A stretch of DNA of 64,000 nucleotides from Dickeya chrysanthemi NCPPB 402. Its GTDB lineage: Bacteria; Pseudomonadota; Gammaproteobacteria; Enterobacterales; Enterobacteriaceae. Location of the stretch: the NCBI RefSeq assembly GCF_000406105.1, contig NZ_CM001974.1, positions 2,446,853 through 2,510,852 of the forward strand, read 5' to 3'. Shown in pieces: positions 18,442-27,685 of this stretch (positions within the stretch are counted from its first letter, which is position 1; every line of letters starts with the position of its first letter). Under the pieces are notes generated by a model. That model worked only from the letters and a program-made list of their open reading frames with translations, was not told where the DNA came from and ran no database searches. Made by a program: the position numbers and the translations under genes.

Positions 18442-19203
18442 ATGATTCTAGATTCATTCAATTTACAGGGCAAAGTGGCACTGATCACCGGCTGTGATAC
18501 CGGTCTGGGTCAGGGTATGGCTGTCGGTCTGGCTGAAGCCGGCTGTGACATCGTCGGCGTCAACATTGTTGAACCGAAAGAAACCATCGAAAAAGTCACT
18601 GCCACAGGCCGTCGTTTCCTCAGCCTGACCGCGGACATGAGCGATATCTCCGGCCATGCCGCACTGGTGGAAAAAGCCGTTGCCGAGTTCGGTAAAGTGG
18701 ACATTCTGGTTAACAATGCCGGTATTATCCGTCGTGAAGACGCCATCGAGTTCAGCGAAAAGAACTGGGACGATGTGATGAATCTGAACATCAAAAGCGT
18801 GTTCTTCATGTCTCAGACTGTTGCCCGTCAGTTCATCAAACAGGGTCATGGCGGTAAAATCATCAATATCGCCTCCATGCTGTCTTTCCAGGGTGGTATC
18901 CGCGTACCGTCCTACACCGCGTCTAAGAGCGCAGTGATGGGGATCACCCGCCTGCTGGCCAACGAATGGGCGAAACACAATATCAATGTCAACGCCATCG
19001 CCCCTGGTTACATGGCGACCAACAACACCCAGCAGTTGCGTGCGGATCAGGATCGCAGCAAAGAAATTCTGGACCGTATCCCGGCTGGCCGTTGGGGTCT
19101 GCCGCAAGATTTGCAGGGCCCGGCCGTGTTCCTGGCATCCAGCGCATCCGATTATGTGAACGGTTACACTATCGCTGTTGACGGCGGCTGGCTGGCTCGT
19201 TAA
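18442..19203 (+). CDS. kduD: KduD, 2-dehydro-3-deoxy-D-gluconate 5-dehydrogenase
   Basis: Short-chain dehydrogenase that reduces 2,5-diketo-3-deoxygluconate to 2-keto-3-deoxygluconate, the inducer of the KdgR regulon. The 253 residues carry the NAD-binding TGCDTGLGQG at about 16-25, the structural NNAG (LVNNAGIIRR) and the catalytic Tyr-Lys pair in SYTASKSAVMG, with the matching Ser in IASMLSF. AGAGAG precedes the ATG. pelW follows 261 bp downstream with its own KdgR box. Confidence 0.96.
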   Translation: MILDSFNLQGKVALITGCDTGLGQGMAVGLAEAGCDIVGVNIVEPKETIEKVTATGRRFLSLTADMSDISGHAALVEKAVAEFGKVDILVNNAGIIRREDAIEFSEKNWDDVMNLNIKSVFFMSQTVARQFIKQGHGGKIINIASMLSFQGGIRVPSYTASKSAVMGITRLLANEWAKHNINVNAIAPGYMATNNTQQLRADQDRSKEILDRIPAGRWGLPQDLQGPAVFLASSASDYVNGYTIAVDGGWLAR

Positions 19204-19338
19204 TTTTTCTACAAAAAACACTTATGGACAAAGGCACAATTTCATGTTGTGCCTTTCTTTTATCTATCAGTAAGTTACCCAAACACTCCCGCGTCATATA
19301 GTTTCCAAATCTTCCATAAAAAATTTTCAAAACAACGT

Positions 19339-19354
19339 TCCGACTTTGATCACA
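19339..19354 (+). promoter_or_regulatory. Possible CRP site upstream of pelW
   Basis: TCCGA-N6-TCACA resembles the TGTGA-N6-TCACA site, with a perfect right half and a poor left half, 111-126 bp before pelW. Pectinolysis genes are CRP-activated in Dickeya, which is why it is listed; the sequence support is weak. Confidence 0.25.
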
Positions 19355-19403
19355 CTTTCGATAATGAGCACATGACGAAAATATAATTTGCACAATATAA
19401 TCA

Positions 19404-19422
19404 ATCAAAACAATGTTTCTAT
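19404..19422 (+). promoter_or_regulatory. KdgR box upstream of pelW
   Basis: ATCAAAACAATGTTTCTAT matches the KdgR consensus core AAACA-N-T-N-TTTC exactly, with weaker flanks. It lies 43-61 bp before the pelW start and so would cover the expected promoter or transcription start of the pelW-tog operon. Confidence 0.65.
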
Positions 19423-19464
19423 TTATAAGGAACTGTTTCCTCCAGTTCTGCAAGAAGGTAGTCC

Positions 19465-21096
19465 ATGAGTATTTTTACTGATTTGAACACCAGCAGAAAA
19501 TGGCAAATCGACCAATGGTTGTCGGCGATTAACAGCCATATTGAAAAAATTCAACAATACGGCCACAGTCAGATCAATCCAACGCCGTTATTGGTTGACG
19601 GATTTGAGATAAAAACACAGTCTCCAGTTGTCTGGCAGTTTCCAGATGGTCATGACGCACCGATATCCAACTTCGCCAGTCAGCAAAACTGGTTGAAATT
19701 ATTAGTATCTATGAGCGTCGTCACAGAAACGGAAAAATATCGCCAGTCTGCTTTTTCTCAGTGCGAGTATTTTCTGGATCATTTTGTCGATGACAACAGC
19801 GGGCTTTTTTATTGGGGCGGTCATCGTTTTATTAATCTTGATACGCTGACCACCGAAGGTCCAGAATCCAAATCATTGGTGCATGAATTAAAACACCATT
19901 TGCCCTATTACGAATTTTTGTATCAGGTTAATCCGGAAAAAACCCATCATTTTATTCAGGGCTTCTGGAATGCGCATGTAGAGAATTGGGACTGCCTGGA
20001 TCTGGGCCGCCATGGCGATTACGCCAGATCGCGCGATCCGCATGTCTTTCTGCATACTCGCCATGATGTGGTAGACCCTGCCAAATGGCCTGAACTGCCG
20101 TTAACCAAGGGCTTAACCTTTGTTAATGCCGGTACCGATCTGATCTACGCCGCATTCGTTTATGCACGTCACAGCGATGATGTACATGCGGCAAACTGGG
20201 GTAAGCATCTCTATCGCCAGTATGTGTTGGCGCGCAACCCGGAAACCGGTATGCCGGTTTATCAATTCAGCTCGCCATTACAGCGCCAGCCTGTACCCGC
20301 CGATGATAATCAAACCCAATCCTGGTTTGGCGACCGCGCACAGCGGCAGTTCGGCCCGGAATTTGGCGCGATAGCCCGTGAGGCCAATGTACTGTTTCGC
20401 GACATGCGCCCGTTATTGATCGATAACCCGTTGGCTATGCTGGATATTTTACAGCATCATCCCGACACGGACATGCTGACCTGGGTGATCAGCGGCCTGA
20501 AAAACTATTATCAGTATGCTTACGATGTCGACAGTAACAGCCTGCGGCCAATGTGGAACGACGGTCAGGACATGACCGGCTACTGCTTCAAACGCGATGG
20601 CTACTACGGCAAAGCAGGTACCATTCTGCAACCTTTCCCTCTGGAAGGCGATTACCTGCTGCCATTAGTACGCGCCTGGTACCTGAGCGATGACGACGAC
20701 CTGTACACGCTGATTGTCACGATGCTCTCGCGGCTGGAGAAACAAGGTATTCATCAATCCGCCTCGCCGTTCTTGCTGTTGGCGATTACCGAGTTGGCGC
20801 AAGCCAAACAATCGGCGCAGTGGGCGGAATATGCCTGGCAGATGGCGGAAATTTTATTCAAACGCTATTTCCATCACGGTTTATTCGTACGATCAGAACA
20901 TCATCGCTATGTACGGCTTGACGATCCTTTCCCGGTCATTCTGCTGACGCTGATAGCCGCCTGCAGAAATAAATGGTCAGAGATACCCGCTATTTTAACT
21001 CAGGGGGGATATATTCATGGCGACTACCGTATTAATGGAGAAAGCCGAGTTATTTATGACACGGAATTTATTTACCCGGAAAAATCAATCCAATAA
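19465..21096 (+). CDS. pelW: PelW, cytoplasmic exopolygalacturonate lyase (PL2)
   Basis: Removes unsaturated digalacturonate from short oligogalacturonides inside the cell by beta-elimination. The 543-residue length matches family PL2 lyases; there is no signal peptide, as expected for the cytoplasmic member. Recognisable segments are WQFPDGHDAPISNFASQQNW, LFYWGGHRFINLDTLT and HDVVDPAKWPELPLTKGLTF. AAGGTAG precedes the ATG. It is the first gene of pelW-togMNAB, downstream of a KdgR box, and its substrate is delivered by the Tog transporter encoded after it. Confidence 0.95.
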   Translation: MSIFTDLNTSRKWQIDQWLSAINSHIEKIQQYGHSQINPTPLLVDGFEIKTQSPVVWQFPDGHDAPISNFASQQNWLKLLVSMSVVTETEKYRQSAFSQCEYFLDHFVDDNSGLFYWGGHRFINLDTLTTEGPESKSLVHELKHHLPYYEFLYQVNPEKTHHFIQGFWNAHVENWDCLDLGRHGDYARSRDPHVFLHTRHDVVDPAKWPELPLTKGLTFVNAGTDLIYAAFVYARHSDDVHAANWGKHLYRQYVLARNPETGMPVYQFSSPLQRQPVPADDNQTQSWFGDRAQRQFGPEFGAIAREANVLFRDMRPLLIDNPLAMLDILQHHPDTDMLTWVISGLKNYYQYAYDVDSNSLRPMWNDGQDMTGYCFKRDGYYGKAGTILQPFPLEGDYLLPLVRAWYLSDDDDLYTLIVTMLSRLEKQGIHQSASPFLLLAITELAQAKQSAQWAEYAWQMAEILFKRYFHHGLFVRSEHHRYVRLDDPFPVILLTLIAACRNKWSEIPAILTQGGYIHGDYRINGESRVIYDTEFIYPEKSIQ

Positions 21097-21140
21097 TTTT
21101 ATTTTTTACAGACTCACCATTACTAAAGTAGGTAGGCATT

Positions 21141-22031
21141 ATGAATGAAAACAGAATGCTGGGGTTAGCTTATATCTCTCCCTATATAATAGGGTTGATA
21201 GTTTTCACTGCTTTCCCCTTTCTTTCATCATTTGTGCTCAGTTTTACTGAGTACGATTTAATGAGTCCCCCCACATTCACCGGGCTGGAAAATTACCACC
21301 GGATGTTTATGGAGGACGATCTTTTCTGGAAATCCATGGGAGTAACATTTGCTTATGTCTTTTTGACTATCCCGCTGAAACTGATTTTTGCACTGCTTAT
21401 TGCGTTCGTGCTGAATTTCAAGTTACGCGGAATCGGTTTTTTCCGTACCGCTTATTACGTACCGTCGATTCTCGGCAGCAGCGTGGCTATCGCCGTACTG
21501 TGGCGCGCCTTGTTCGCCATCGACGGGTTGCTGAACAGCTTTATCGGCGTCTTTGGTTTAGATCCGGTCAACTGGTTGGGTGAACCGTCGCTGGCGCTGA
21601 TGTCGGTTACCTTACTGCGTGTCTGGCAGTTCGGTTCCGCGATGGTGATCTTCCTGGCTGCCTTGCAAAACGTACCGCAATCGCAGTATGAAGCGGCGAT
21701 GATCGATGGCGCGTCGAAATGGCAGATGTTCCTGAAAGTCACCGTACCGCTGATTACACCGGTTATTTTCTTCAACTTTATTATGCAGACGACGCAAGCG
21801 TTTCAGGAATTTACCGCGCCCTACGTCATTACCGGTGGTGGCCCAACCCACTACACCTATCTGTTCTCGCTCTATATCTATGATACGGCATTCAAGTATT
21901 TCGATATGGGGTACGGCGCGGCCCTGGCATGGGTGCTGTTCCTGGTGGTAGCCGTATTCGCCGCTATCTCCTTTAAATCGTCTAAATACTGGGTGTTCTA
22001 TTCCGCCGATAAAGGAGGAAAAAATGGCTGA
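21141..22031 (+). CDS. togM: TogM, oligogalacturonide ABC transporter permease
   Basis: One of two inner-membrane subunits of the TogMNAB importer (MalF/UgpA type, CUT1 family). The 296 residues have about six transmembrane helices and the cytoplasmic EAA loop EAAMIDGASKWQMFLKVTVP that contacts the ATPase. It starts 44 bp after pelW and overlaps togN by 8 bp, so translation is probably coupled. Its specificity for oligogalacturonides comes from its known counterpart and the flanking pelW and kdgM. Confidence 0.93.
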   Translation: MNENRMLGLAYISPYIIGLIVFTAFPFLSSFVLSFTEYDLMSPPTFTGLENYHRMFMEDDLFWKSMGVTFAYVFLTIPLKLIFALLIAFVLNFKLRGIGFFRTAYYVPSILGSSVAIAVLWRALFAIDGLLNSFIGVFGLDPVNWLGEPSLALMSVTLLRVWQFGSAMVIFLAALQNVPQSQYEAAMIDGASKWQMFLKVTVPLITPVIFFNFIMQTTQAFQEFTAPYVITGGGPTHYTYLFSLYIYDTAFKYFDMGYGAALAWVLFLVVAVFAAISFKSSKYWVFYSADKGGKNG

Positions 22032-22926
22032 TATTCATTCCCCACTGTCTGCGCAGAGTATCGCCGCGGCAGAAGTTCGCCGCACGCTGCGCCGTGAAAA
22101 AATCAGTGCTGCCATGCGTTACATTATTTTGCTGTTCGTCGGCATTCTGATGCTCTATCCGTTAGCGTGGATGTTCTCGGCATCGTTCAAACCGAACCAT
22201 GAGATTTTCACGACCCTCAGCCTGTGGCCGGCACATGCCACCTGGGATGGCTTTATCAATGGCTGGAAAACCGGCACTGAGTACAACTTCGGTCACTACA
22301 TGATCAATACCTTTCAGTATGTGATTCCGAAAGTGGTGCTGACGGTGATCTCTTCCACCATCGTGGCTTATGGTTTTGCCCGGTTTGAAATTCCGTGGAA
22401 AAACTTTTGGTTCGCGACCTTGATCGCCACCATGTTGCTGCCAAGTACCGTTTTACTGATTCCGCAGTACATCATGTTCCGTGAAATGGGCATGCTGAAC
22501 AGTTATCTGCCGTTGTATGTCCCGGTCGCATTCGCTACGCATGGGTTCTTTGTATTCATGCTGATTCAGTTCCTGCGCGGCGTACCGCGTGATATGGAAG
22601 AAGCCGCACAGATCGATGGCTGTAACTCCTGGCAGGTATTGTGGTACGTCGTCGTACCCATTCTGAAACCGGCCATCATTTCGGTTGCGCTGTTCCAGTT
22701 CATGTGGTCAATGAACGACTTTATCGGCCCGCTGATTTACGTTTACAGCGTGGACAAATACCCGATTGCGCTGGCTCTGAAAATGTCTATCGACGTAACA
22801 GAAGGCGCACCGTGGAACGAAATTCTGGCAATGGCGAGTATCTCCATTCTGCCGTCCATCATTATTTTCTTCATGGCTCAGCGCTACTTCGTTCAGGGCG
22901 TTACCAGCAGCGGAATTAAAGGTTAA
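22024..22926 (+). CDS. togN: TogN, oligogalacturonide ABC transporter permease
   Basis: Second permease subunit (MalG type, 300 residues), with an N-terminal cytoplasmic stretch, about six transmembrane helices and the EAA loop EEAAQIDGCNSWQVLWYVVV. AAAGGAGG, inside the end of togM, serves as its ribosome site, and the frames overlap by 8 bp. togA follows after 13 bp. Confidence 0.93.
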   Translation: MADIHSPLSAQSIAAAEVRRTLRREKISAAMRYIILLFVGILMLYPLAWMFSASFKPNHEIFTTLSLWPAHATWDGFINGWKTGTEYNFGHYMINTFQYVIPKVVLTVISSTIVAYGFARFEIPWKNFWFATLIATMLLPSTVLLIPQYIMFREMGMLNSYLPLYVPVAFATHGFFVFMLIQFLRGVPRDMEEAAQIDGCNSWQVLWYVVVPILKPAIISVALFQFMWSMNDFIGPLIYVYSVDKYPIALALKMSIDVTEGAPWNEILAMASISILPSIIIFFMAQRYFVQGVTSSGIKG

Positions 22927-22939
22927 TTGAGGATTTATC

Positions 22940-24067
22940 ATGGCTGAAGTCATTTTCAACAAACTGGAAAAAGTTTACTCCAACGGTTTCAAAGCAGTTC
23001 ACGGTATCGACCTGACGATCAAAGACGGCGAATTTATGGTTATCGTAGGGCCGTCTGGTTGTGCGAAATCCACCACCCTGCGCATGCTGGCCGGACTGGA
23101 AACCATCAGCGGCGGCGAAGTTCGCATCGGCGACAAAATCGTCAACAATCTGGCGCCGAAAGATCGCGGCATCGCGATGGTGTTCCAGAACTATGCGCTC
23201 TACCCGCACATGACGGTTCGCGAAAACCTGGCCTTCGGCCTGAAACTCAGCAAGATGCCGAAAGACAAGATCGAAGCGCAGGTTAACGAAGCGGCTAAGA
23301 TTCTGGAGCTGGAAGAATTGATGGATCGCTTGCCGCGCCAGTTGTCCGGCGGTCAGGCACAGCGCGTTGCTGTTGGCCGCGCCATCGTCAAAAAACCGGA
23401 TGTGTTCCTGTTTGACGAACCGCTTTCCAACCTGGACGCGAAATTGCGCGCCTCAATGCGTATCCGTATCTCGGATCTGCACAAACAGTTGAAGAAGAGC
23501 GGCCATCCGGCAACCAGCGTCTACGTGACCCATGACCAGACCGAGGCCATGACGATGGGCGACCGTATTTGCGTCATGAAGCTGGGCCACATTATGCAGG
23601 TCGATACGCCGGATAATCTGTACCATTTCCCGAAAAACATGTTCGTCGCCGGGTTTATCGGTGCGCCGGAAATGAATATCAAACCCGGCAAGTTGCTGGA
23701 AGATAATGGACAGATCTCGCTGCAGGTAGGCAAATACACCATGGGTCTTAACCAGTCGAAGCAGGACAAAGTTCGCGGTTACATTGGTAAAGATATCTGC
23801 TTCGGCGTTCGCCCAGAGTATGTCACGGTATCTGAATCGCCGTTCGACGGCGGTCATTTCCAGGGCGAACTGGTACGTGCCGAAAACATGGGCCATGAGT
23901 TCTTCATGTACATCAAGGTTGATGGATTTGAACTGACCAGCCGTATGCCGTCAGACGAAGCACGGGTGATTATCAACAATGGATTGAATCGTCAGGTGTA
24001 TTTCAAGTTCGATATGGATAAATGCCATATTTTTGATGCCAAAACAGAACAAAATATCTCTCTTTAA
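22940..24067 (+). CDS. togA: TogA, oligogalacturonide ABC transporter ATPase
   Basis: The 375-residue ATP-binding subunit of CUT1 type. Walker A GPSGCAKST lies at about 36-44, the signature LSGGQAQRVAVGRA near 135-148, Walker B DVFLFDEPLSNLD near 155-167 and the switch His in VTHDQTEAM. The C-terminal third is the OB-fold regulatory domain typical of MalK-like ATPases. A Cys-Ala replaces the more usual Gly-Cys-Gly-Lys arrangement in Walker A (GCAKS), a substitution also known in other sugar ABC ATPases. It sits between togN and togB in the operon. Confidence 0.94.
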   Translation: MAEVIFNKLEKVYSNGFKAVHGIDLTIKDGEFMVIVGPSGCAKSTTLRMLAGLETISGGEVRIGDKIVNNLAPKDRGIAMVFQNYALYPHMTVRENLAFGLKLSKMPKDKIEAQVNEAAKILELEELMDRLPRQLSGGQAQRVAVGRAIVKKPDVFLFDEPLSNLDAKLRASMRIRISDLHKQLKKSGHPATSVYVTHDQTEAMTMGDRICVMKLGHIMQVDTPDNLYHFPKNMFVAGFIGAPEMNIKPGKLLEDNGQISLQVGKYTMGLNQSKQDKVRGYIGKDICFGVRPEYVTVSESPFDGGHFQGELVRAENMGHEFFMYIKVDGFELTSRMPSDEARVIINNGLNRQVYFKFDMDKCHIFDAKTEQNISL

Positions 24068-24081
24068 CAGGAGTATAACCG

Positions 24082-25374
24082 ATGAAAAAAGTGATCCTAC
24101 GCACATTGATAGCCTCTTCTCTTGCACTGATGGCGCATCAGTCCTTTGCGGCTGAGCAGGTTGACTTGCGTATGTCATGGTGGGGCGGCAACGGTCGCCA
24201 CCAGGTGACACTGAAAGCCATTGAGGAATTCCAGAAAAAATATCCGGATATCAAGGTTAAAGCGGAATACACCGGTTGGGATGGACATCTGTCTCGTTTG
24301 ACCACGCAGATCGCGGGTAATACCGAGCCTGATGTGATGCAGACCAACTGGAACTGGCTGCCGATTTTCTCCCGTACCGGTGATGGCTTCTACGACCTGA
24401 ACAAAGTGAAAGATGTGCTGGACCTGTCGCAGTTTGATGCGAAAGAACTGCAGGCGACGACGGTTGACGGCAAACTGAACGGGATTCCGATTTCCGTAAC
24501 GGCGCGCGTCTTCTATTACAACACCGAAACCTGGAAGAAATCCGGCCTGACCGCCCCGAAAAACTGGGATGAACTGGTGAATGCCGGCAAGGTCTTCAAA
24601 GAAAAACTGGGCGACCAATTCTATCCGCTGGTGCTGGAGCATCAGGACTCGTTGGCGTTGCTGAATTCTTACATGGTACAGAAGTACAACATTCCGGCGG
24701 TGGACGAGAAAAACAAGAAATTCTCTTATACCGACGCGCAATGGGTAGAGTTCTTCGAGATGTACAAGAAGCTGGTTGATGGCCACGTCATGCCGTCTGC
24801 GAAATACTACGCTTCGTTCGGCAAGAGCAACATGTATGAAATGAAGCCGTGGATTGCCGGTGACTGGGGTGGTACGTACATGTGGAACTCCACCATCACC
24901 AAGTACTCCGATAACCTGCAGCCGCCGGCCAAACTGGAACTGGGTGCCTACCCCATGCTGCCGGGCGCCAAAGAAGCGGGATTATTCTTTAAACCGGCTC
25001 AGATGTTGTCTATCGGCAAGTCCAGTAAGCACCCGAAAGAAGCCGCTATGTTGATCAACTACCTGTTGAACAGTAAAGAAGGCATTCAGGCGCTGGGACT
25101 GGAACGCGGCGTGCCGTTAAGCAAAGCGGCAGTTGCTCAGTTGCGTGCCGATGGCGTCATCAAAGACAGCGACCCGTCGGTAGCGGGCCTGAACCTGGCA
25201 TTGTCCTTACCGCATGAAACCAAGACATCGCCTTATTTCGACGATCCGCAAATCGTCGCCCTGTTCGGTGATGCCATTCAATATATCGATTATGGTCAGA
25301 AATCCGTGGAAGAAACCGCCAAATACTTCCAACGTCAGGCTGATCGTATTCTGAAACGCGCCATGAAAGAATAA
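24082..25374 (+). CDS. togB: TogB, periplasmic oligogalacturonide-binding protein
   Basis: Family 1 extracellular solute-binding protein of 430 residues. A Sec signal peptide with Lys-Lys start and hydrophobic core ends at QSFA before AEQVDLRM (cleavage after about residue 23). It delivers oligogalacturonides to TogMN and is also reported to influence chemotaxis in Dickeya. AGGAG precedes the ATG. An intrinsic terminator 22 bp after the stop probably ends the pelW-togMNAB transcript, leaving kdgM mostly to its own promoter. Confidence 0.94.
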   Translation: MKKVILRTLIASSLALMAHQSFAAEQVDLRMSWWGGNGRHQVTLKAIEEFQKKYPDIKVKAEYTGWDGHLSRLTTQIAGNTEPDVMQTNWNWLPIFSRTGDGFYDLNKVKDVLDLSQFDAKELQATTVDGKLNGIPISVTARVFYYNTETWKKSGLTAPKNWDELVNAGKVFKEKLGDQFYPLVLEHQDSLALLNSYMVQKYNIPAVDEKNKKFSYTDAQWVEFFEMYKKLVDGHVMPSAKYYASFGKSNMYEMKPWIAGDWGGTYMWNSTITKYSDNLQPPAKLELGAYPMLPGAKEAGLFFKPAQMLSIGKSSKHPKEAAMLINYLLNSKEGIQALGLERGVPLSKAAVAQLRADGVIKDSDPSVAGLNLALSLPHETKTSPYFDDPQIVALFGDAIQYIDYGQKSVEETAKYFQRQADRILKRAMKE

Positions 25375-25395
25375 CTGCCAACTGGTTATTTCTCT

Positions 25396-25428
25396 AAGCC
25401 CCGTGCTCTGTGCCGGGGCTTTTTTATT
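25396..25428 (+). terminator. Intrinsic terminator after togB
   Basis: AAGCCCCG (25396-25403) pairs with CGGGGCTT (25414-25421), with a 10-base loop and a following run of T. It separates the tog operon from kdgM. Confidence 0.88.
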
Positions 25429-25429
25429 A

Positions 25430-25623
25430 AAAATGAAACAAAATGAATCATACTGTCGATCATCGTCACAATTTGAAATCATTTTGAAGTTATTGTGATT
25501 CTAAAAGATCACGATCACAAAACGAAATTAAATAATCCATAAAATAGAACTCGTTCCATGAGAACGCATCGTTTTTATTTTTTTATTCTTTTTCTTTATC
25601 TGTATATCTATAGGGAAAGTACA
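25430..25623 (+). promoter_or_regulatory. kdgM promoter region
   Basis: AATGAAACA (25433-25441) is an exact left arm of the KdgR consensus but its right arm is poor. A second palindromic KdgR-like stretch, ATAGAAC-TC-GTTCCAT, lies at about 25544-25559. A TGTGA half site (25494-25498) and TCACA (25515-25519) suggest CRP control, though the spacing is not canonical. The published kdgM gene is under KdgR and CRP control; exact sites here are uncertain. Confidence 0.4.
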
Positions 25624-26340
25624 ATGAAGATTAAATTATTAACTTTGGCTGTTGCATCTCTGATTAGCGTTAATGCTCTGGCTGTATCCATCGATTATCG
25701 TCATGAAATGACGGATAACACTAAAGTTGGTCATAAAGACCGTCTGTTAATCTCTCACCGTTTTGCGAATGGTTTTGGATTATCGTCCGAAGTAAAATGG
25801 GCTCAATCCGGCAGGGACGGTAACCCAAACAGACCGTTTAGCGAACAGGTCAGCAACGGCACCGAAGTTGTCGCCAGCTACGTGTATAAATTCAACGACG
25901 TCTTTTCTATCGAACCGGGATTTTCTTTAGAATCAAGTTCATCCAATAACAATTATCGCCCCTATCTTCGCGGCCGGGCTAATGTGACCGATGATTTGTC
26001 TGTCGCCTTACGCTATCGTCCTTATTTCAAACGTAACAGTGAGAACATCAGGCAACAGGGTAAAGAAACGATGGACAAAGGTTATACCCTGACCGGTAAT
26101 ATCGACTATAACTTCCTGGATGTTTATACCCTCGGTTACGAGCTGGAATACAAAAAAGGCACCTCCGGCGAAACTGTCCTTTCTGACAACGATAATTATG
26201 ACATCACTCATGAAGTGAAATTGTCTTACAAGTGGGACAAAAACTGGAAGCCATATGTCGCACTCGGCAACGTTTCTGGTTCTAAAACCACTGACGAACG
26301 CCAGACCCGTTACCGTGTAGGCGTGCAATATAGCTTCTAA
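25624..26340 (+). CDS. kdgM: KdgM, oligogalacturonate-specific outer-membrane porin
   Basis: Small monomeric 12-stranded beta-barrel porin that lets acidic oligogalacturonides cross the outer membrane. Of 238 residues, the first 20 are a signal peptide ending NALA before VSIDYRHEM. The mature part alternates polar and aromatic residues as in barrel strands and ends in Phe (VGVQYSF), the outer-membrane assembly signal. The ATG at 25624 is chosen for the intact signal peptide and the upstream GGGAAAG; an in-frame ATG at 25558 would add 22 unlikely residues. It is flanked by terminators on both sides. Confidence 0.95.
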   Translation: MKIKLLTLAVASLISVNALAVSIDYRHEMTDNTKVGHKDRLLISHRFANGFGLSSEVKWAQSGRDGNPNRPFSEQVSNGTEVVASYVYKFNDVFSIEPGFSLESSSSNNNYRPYLRGRANVTDDLSVALRYRPYFKRNSENIRQQGKETMDKGYTLTGNIDYNFLDVYTLGYELEYKKGTSGETVLSDNDNYDITHEVKLSYKWDKNWKPYVALGNVSGSKTTDERQTRYRVGVQYSF

Positions 26341-26514
26341 TCGCTGTCTGTGACGCCTTAAACAAGGCGTCAAAATGGATAATAAAAATGACTGCAATAT
26401 GGAATCTTTATTATCCAGGTTAATATCCAGTGGGAATTAACCAAACCATCAACTCGTCTTTTTAAATTTCTGTGTCGATGTCCCTTTTCGGGAATCATAT
26501 TATTCGCCACTTTG

Positions 26515-26557
26515 GGTAAACATTTTTTCTCTTCGATGAAATGTTTACCTGTTTTTT
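26515..26557 (+). terminator. Intrinsic terminator downstream of kdgM
   Basis: GGTAAACATTT (26515-26525) and AAATGTTTACC (26539-26549) form a perfect 11-bp stem followed by TGTTTTTTT. It lies 175 bp after kdgM and 82 bp before paeX, so paeX depends on read-through or on a promoter in 26558-26638. Confidence 0.85.
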
Positions 26558-26638
26558 TATCGCCATCACCCTCATACTCGTGTTATTAATTTAACCACCT
26601 CATCTCACCATCAACCCTGAATATATGAGTAAACTGTT

Positions 26639-27601
26639 ATGTCATTATCAAAGATAATTGCAGGAACACTTATTATGTCTGTCAGTGGATTCAGCCTCGC
26701 CGAGACCACCTTCCCGATATGGCCGCAAGGTGAAGCGCCCGGCGCCATCACGTCATCGGTACAACAGCAAGTGGTCGAACGCAGTAAAGACCCTGCCTGG
26801 CCGGATCGTGCCGTAACCGGCATTCGCAGCCCGGAAATCACGGTTTATGTACCGGACAACCCTAATGGCACAGCACTATTAATTACCCCCGGCGGTTCTT
26901 ACCAACGCGTCGTACTGGATAAGGAAGGTAGTGATTTAGCCCCATACTTTACCCAACAAGGCTACACCTTGTTCGTCATGACCTACCGTATGCCGGCTGA
27001 CGGTCATCAGGAGGGTGCCGATGCGCCGCTGGCCGATGCTCAACGAGCGATACGTACGCTGCGTTCCCATGCCGCGCAGTGGCATATTAACCCACAGCGT
27101 ATCGGTATTATGGGCTTCTCCGCAGGCGGACATGTCGCCGCCAGTTTGGGTACCCGTTTTGCACAAACCGTTTATCCCGCTCAGGATGAAATCGACAACG
27201 TCAGCGCCCGCCCTGATTTTATGGTGCTGATGTATCCCGTTATCTCTATGCAGGAAAATATTGCCCACGCCGGCTCCCGCAAGGCGCTGATTGGTTCACA
27301 TCCCAGTGAAGCCCAAATCGAACGTTATTCCGCAGAAAAACAAGTCAGCGCCCAAACTCCACCGACATTTTTAGTCCATGCGATTGACGACCCATCAGTA
27401 TCCGTAGACAACAGTCTGGTAATGCTATCGGCATTGCGGGAGAACAAGATTCCGACTGAAATCCATCTGTTTGAACAAGGAAAACATGGTTTCGGTATCC
27501 GTGGTACCGTCGGGTTGCCGGCCGCAGCCTGGCCGCAGCTATTGAATAACTGGATAAAATCACTGCAGTTGGATAAAAAGGCGTGGGAATCAAACAGATA
27601 A
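26639..27601 (+). CDS. paeX: PaeX, periplasmic pectin acetylesterase
   Basis: Alpha/beta-hydrolase that removes acetyl groups from short acetylated oligogalacturonides, making them substrates for the lyases. Of 320 residues, about 21 form a signal peptide ending FSLA before ETTFPIWP. The oxyanion region LLITPGGSYQR, the nucleophile in GFSAGGHVAAS, an acidic residue in HAIDDPSV and the catalytic His in GKHGFG form a complete triad set. The ribosome site is weak (GAG). Its place after kdgM matches the known Dickeya cluster. Confidence 0.93.
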   Translation: MSLSKIIAGTLIMSVSGFSLAETTFPIWPQGEAPGAITSSVQQQVVERSKDPAWPDRAVTGIRSPEITVYVPDNPNGTALLITPGGSYQRVVLDKEGSDLAPYFTQQGYTLFVMTYRMPADGHQEGADAPLADAQRAIRTLRSHAAQWHINPQRIGIMGFSAGGHVAASLGTRFAQTVYPAQDEIDNVSARPDFMVLMYPVISMQENIAHAGSRKALIGSHPSEAQIERYSAEKQVSAQTPPTFLVHAIDDPSVSVDNSLVMLSALRENKIPTEIHLFEQGKHGFGIRGTVGLPAAAWPQLLNNWIKSLQLDKKAWESNR

Positions 27602-27652
27602 ATTATCGCTGCCTACAACAATGCACCTTCCGCCGCTCATGACAATCTCTTA

Positions 27653-27672
27653 TACTGTATAAAATGACAGTT
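27653..27672 (+). promoter_or_regulatory. LexA (SOS) box upstream of ydjM
   Basis: TACTGTATAAAATGACAGTT contains CTG-N10-CAG with the TACTGTATA left half intact, 14 bp before the ydjM ATG. E. coli ydjM is also a LexA-regulated gene. Confidence 0.88.
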
Positions 27673-27685
27673 TTTGAGATGTTTC

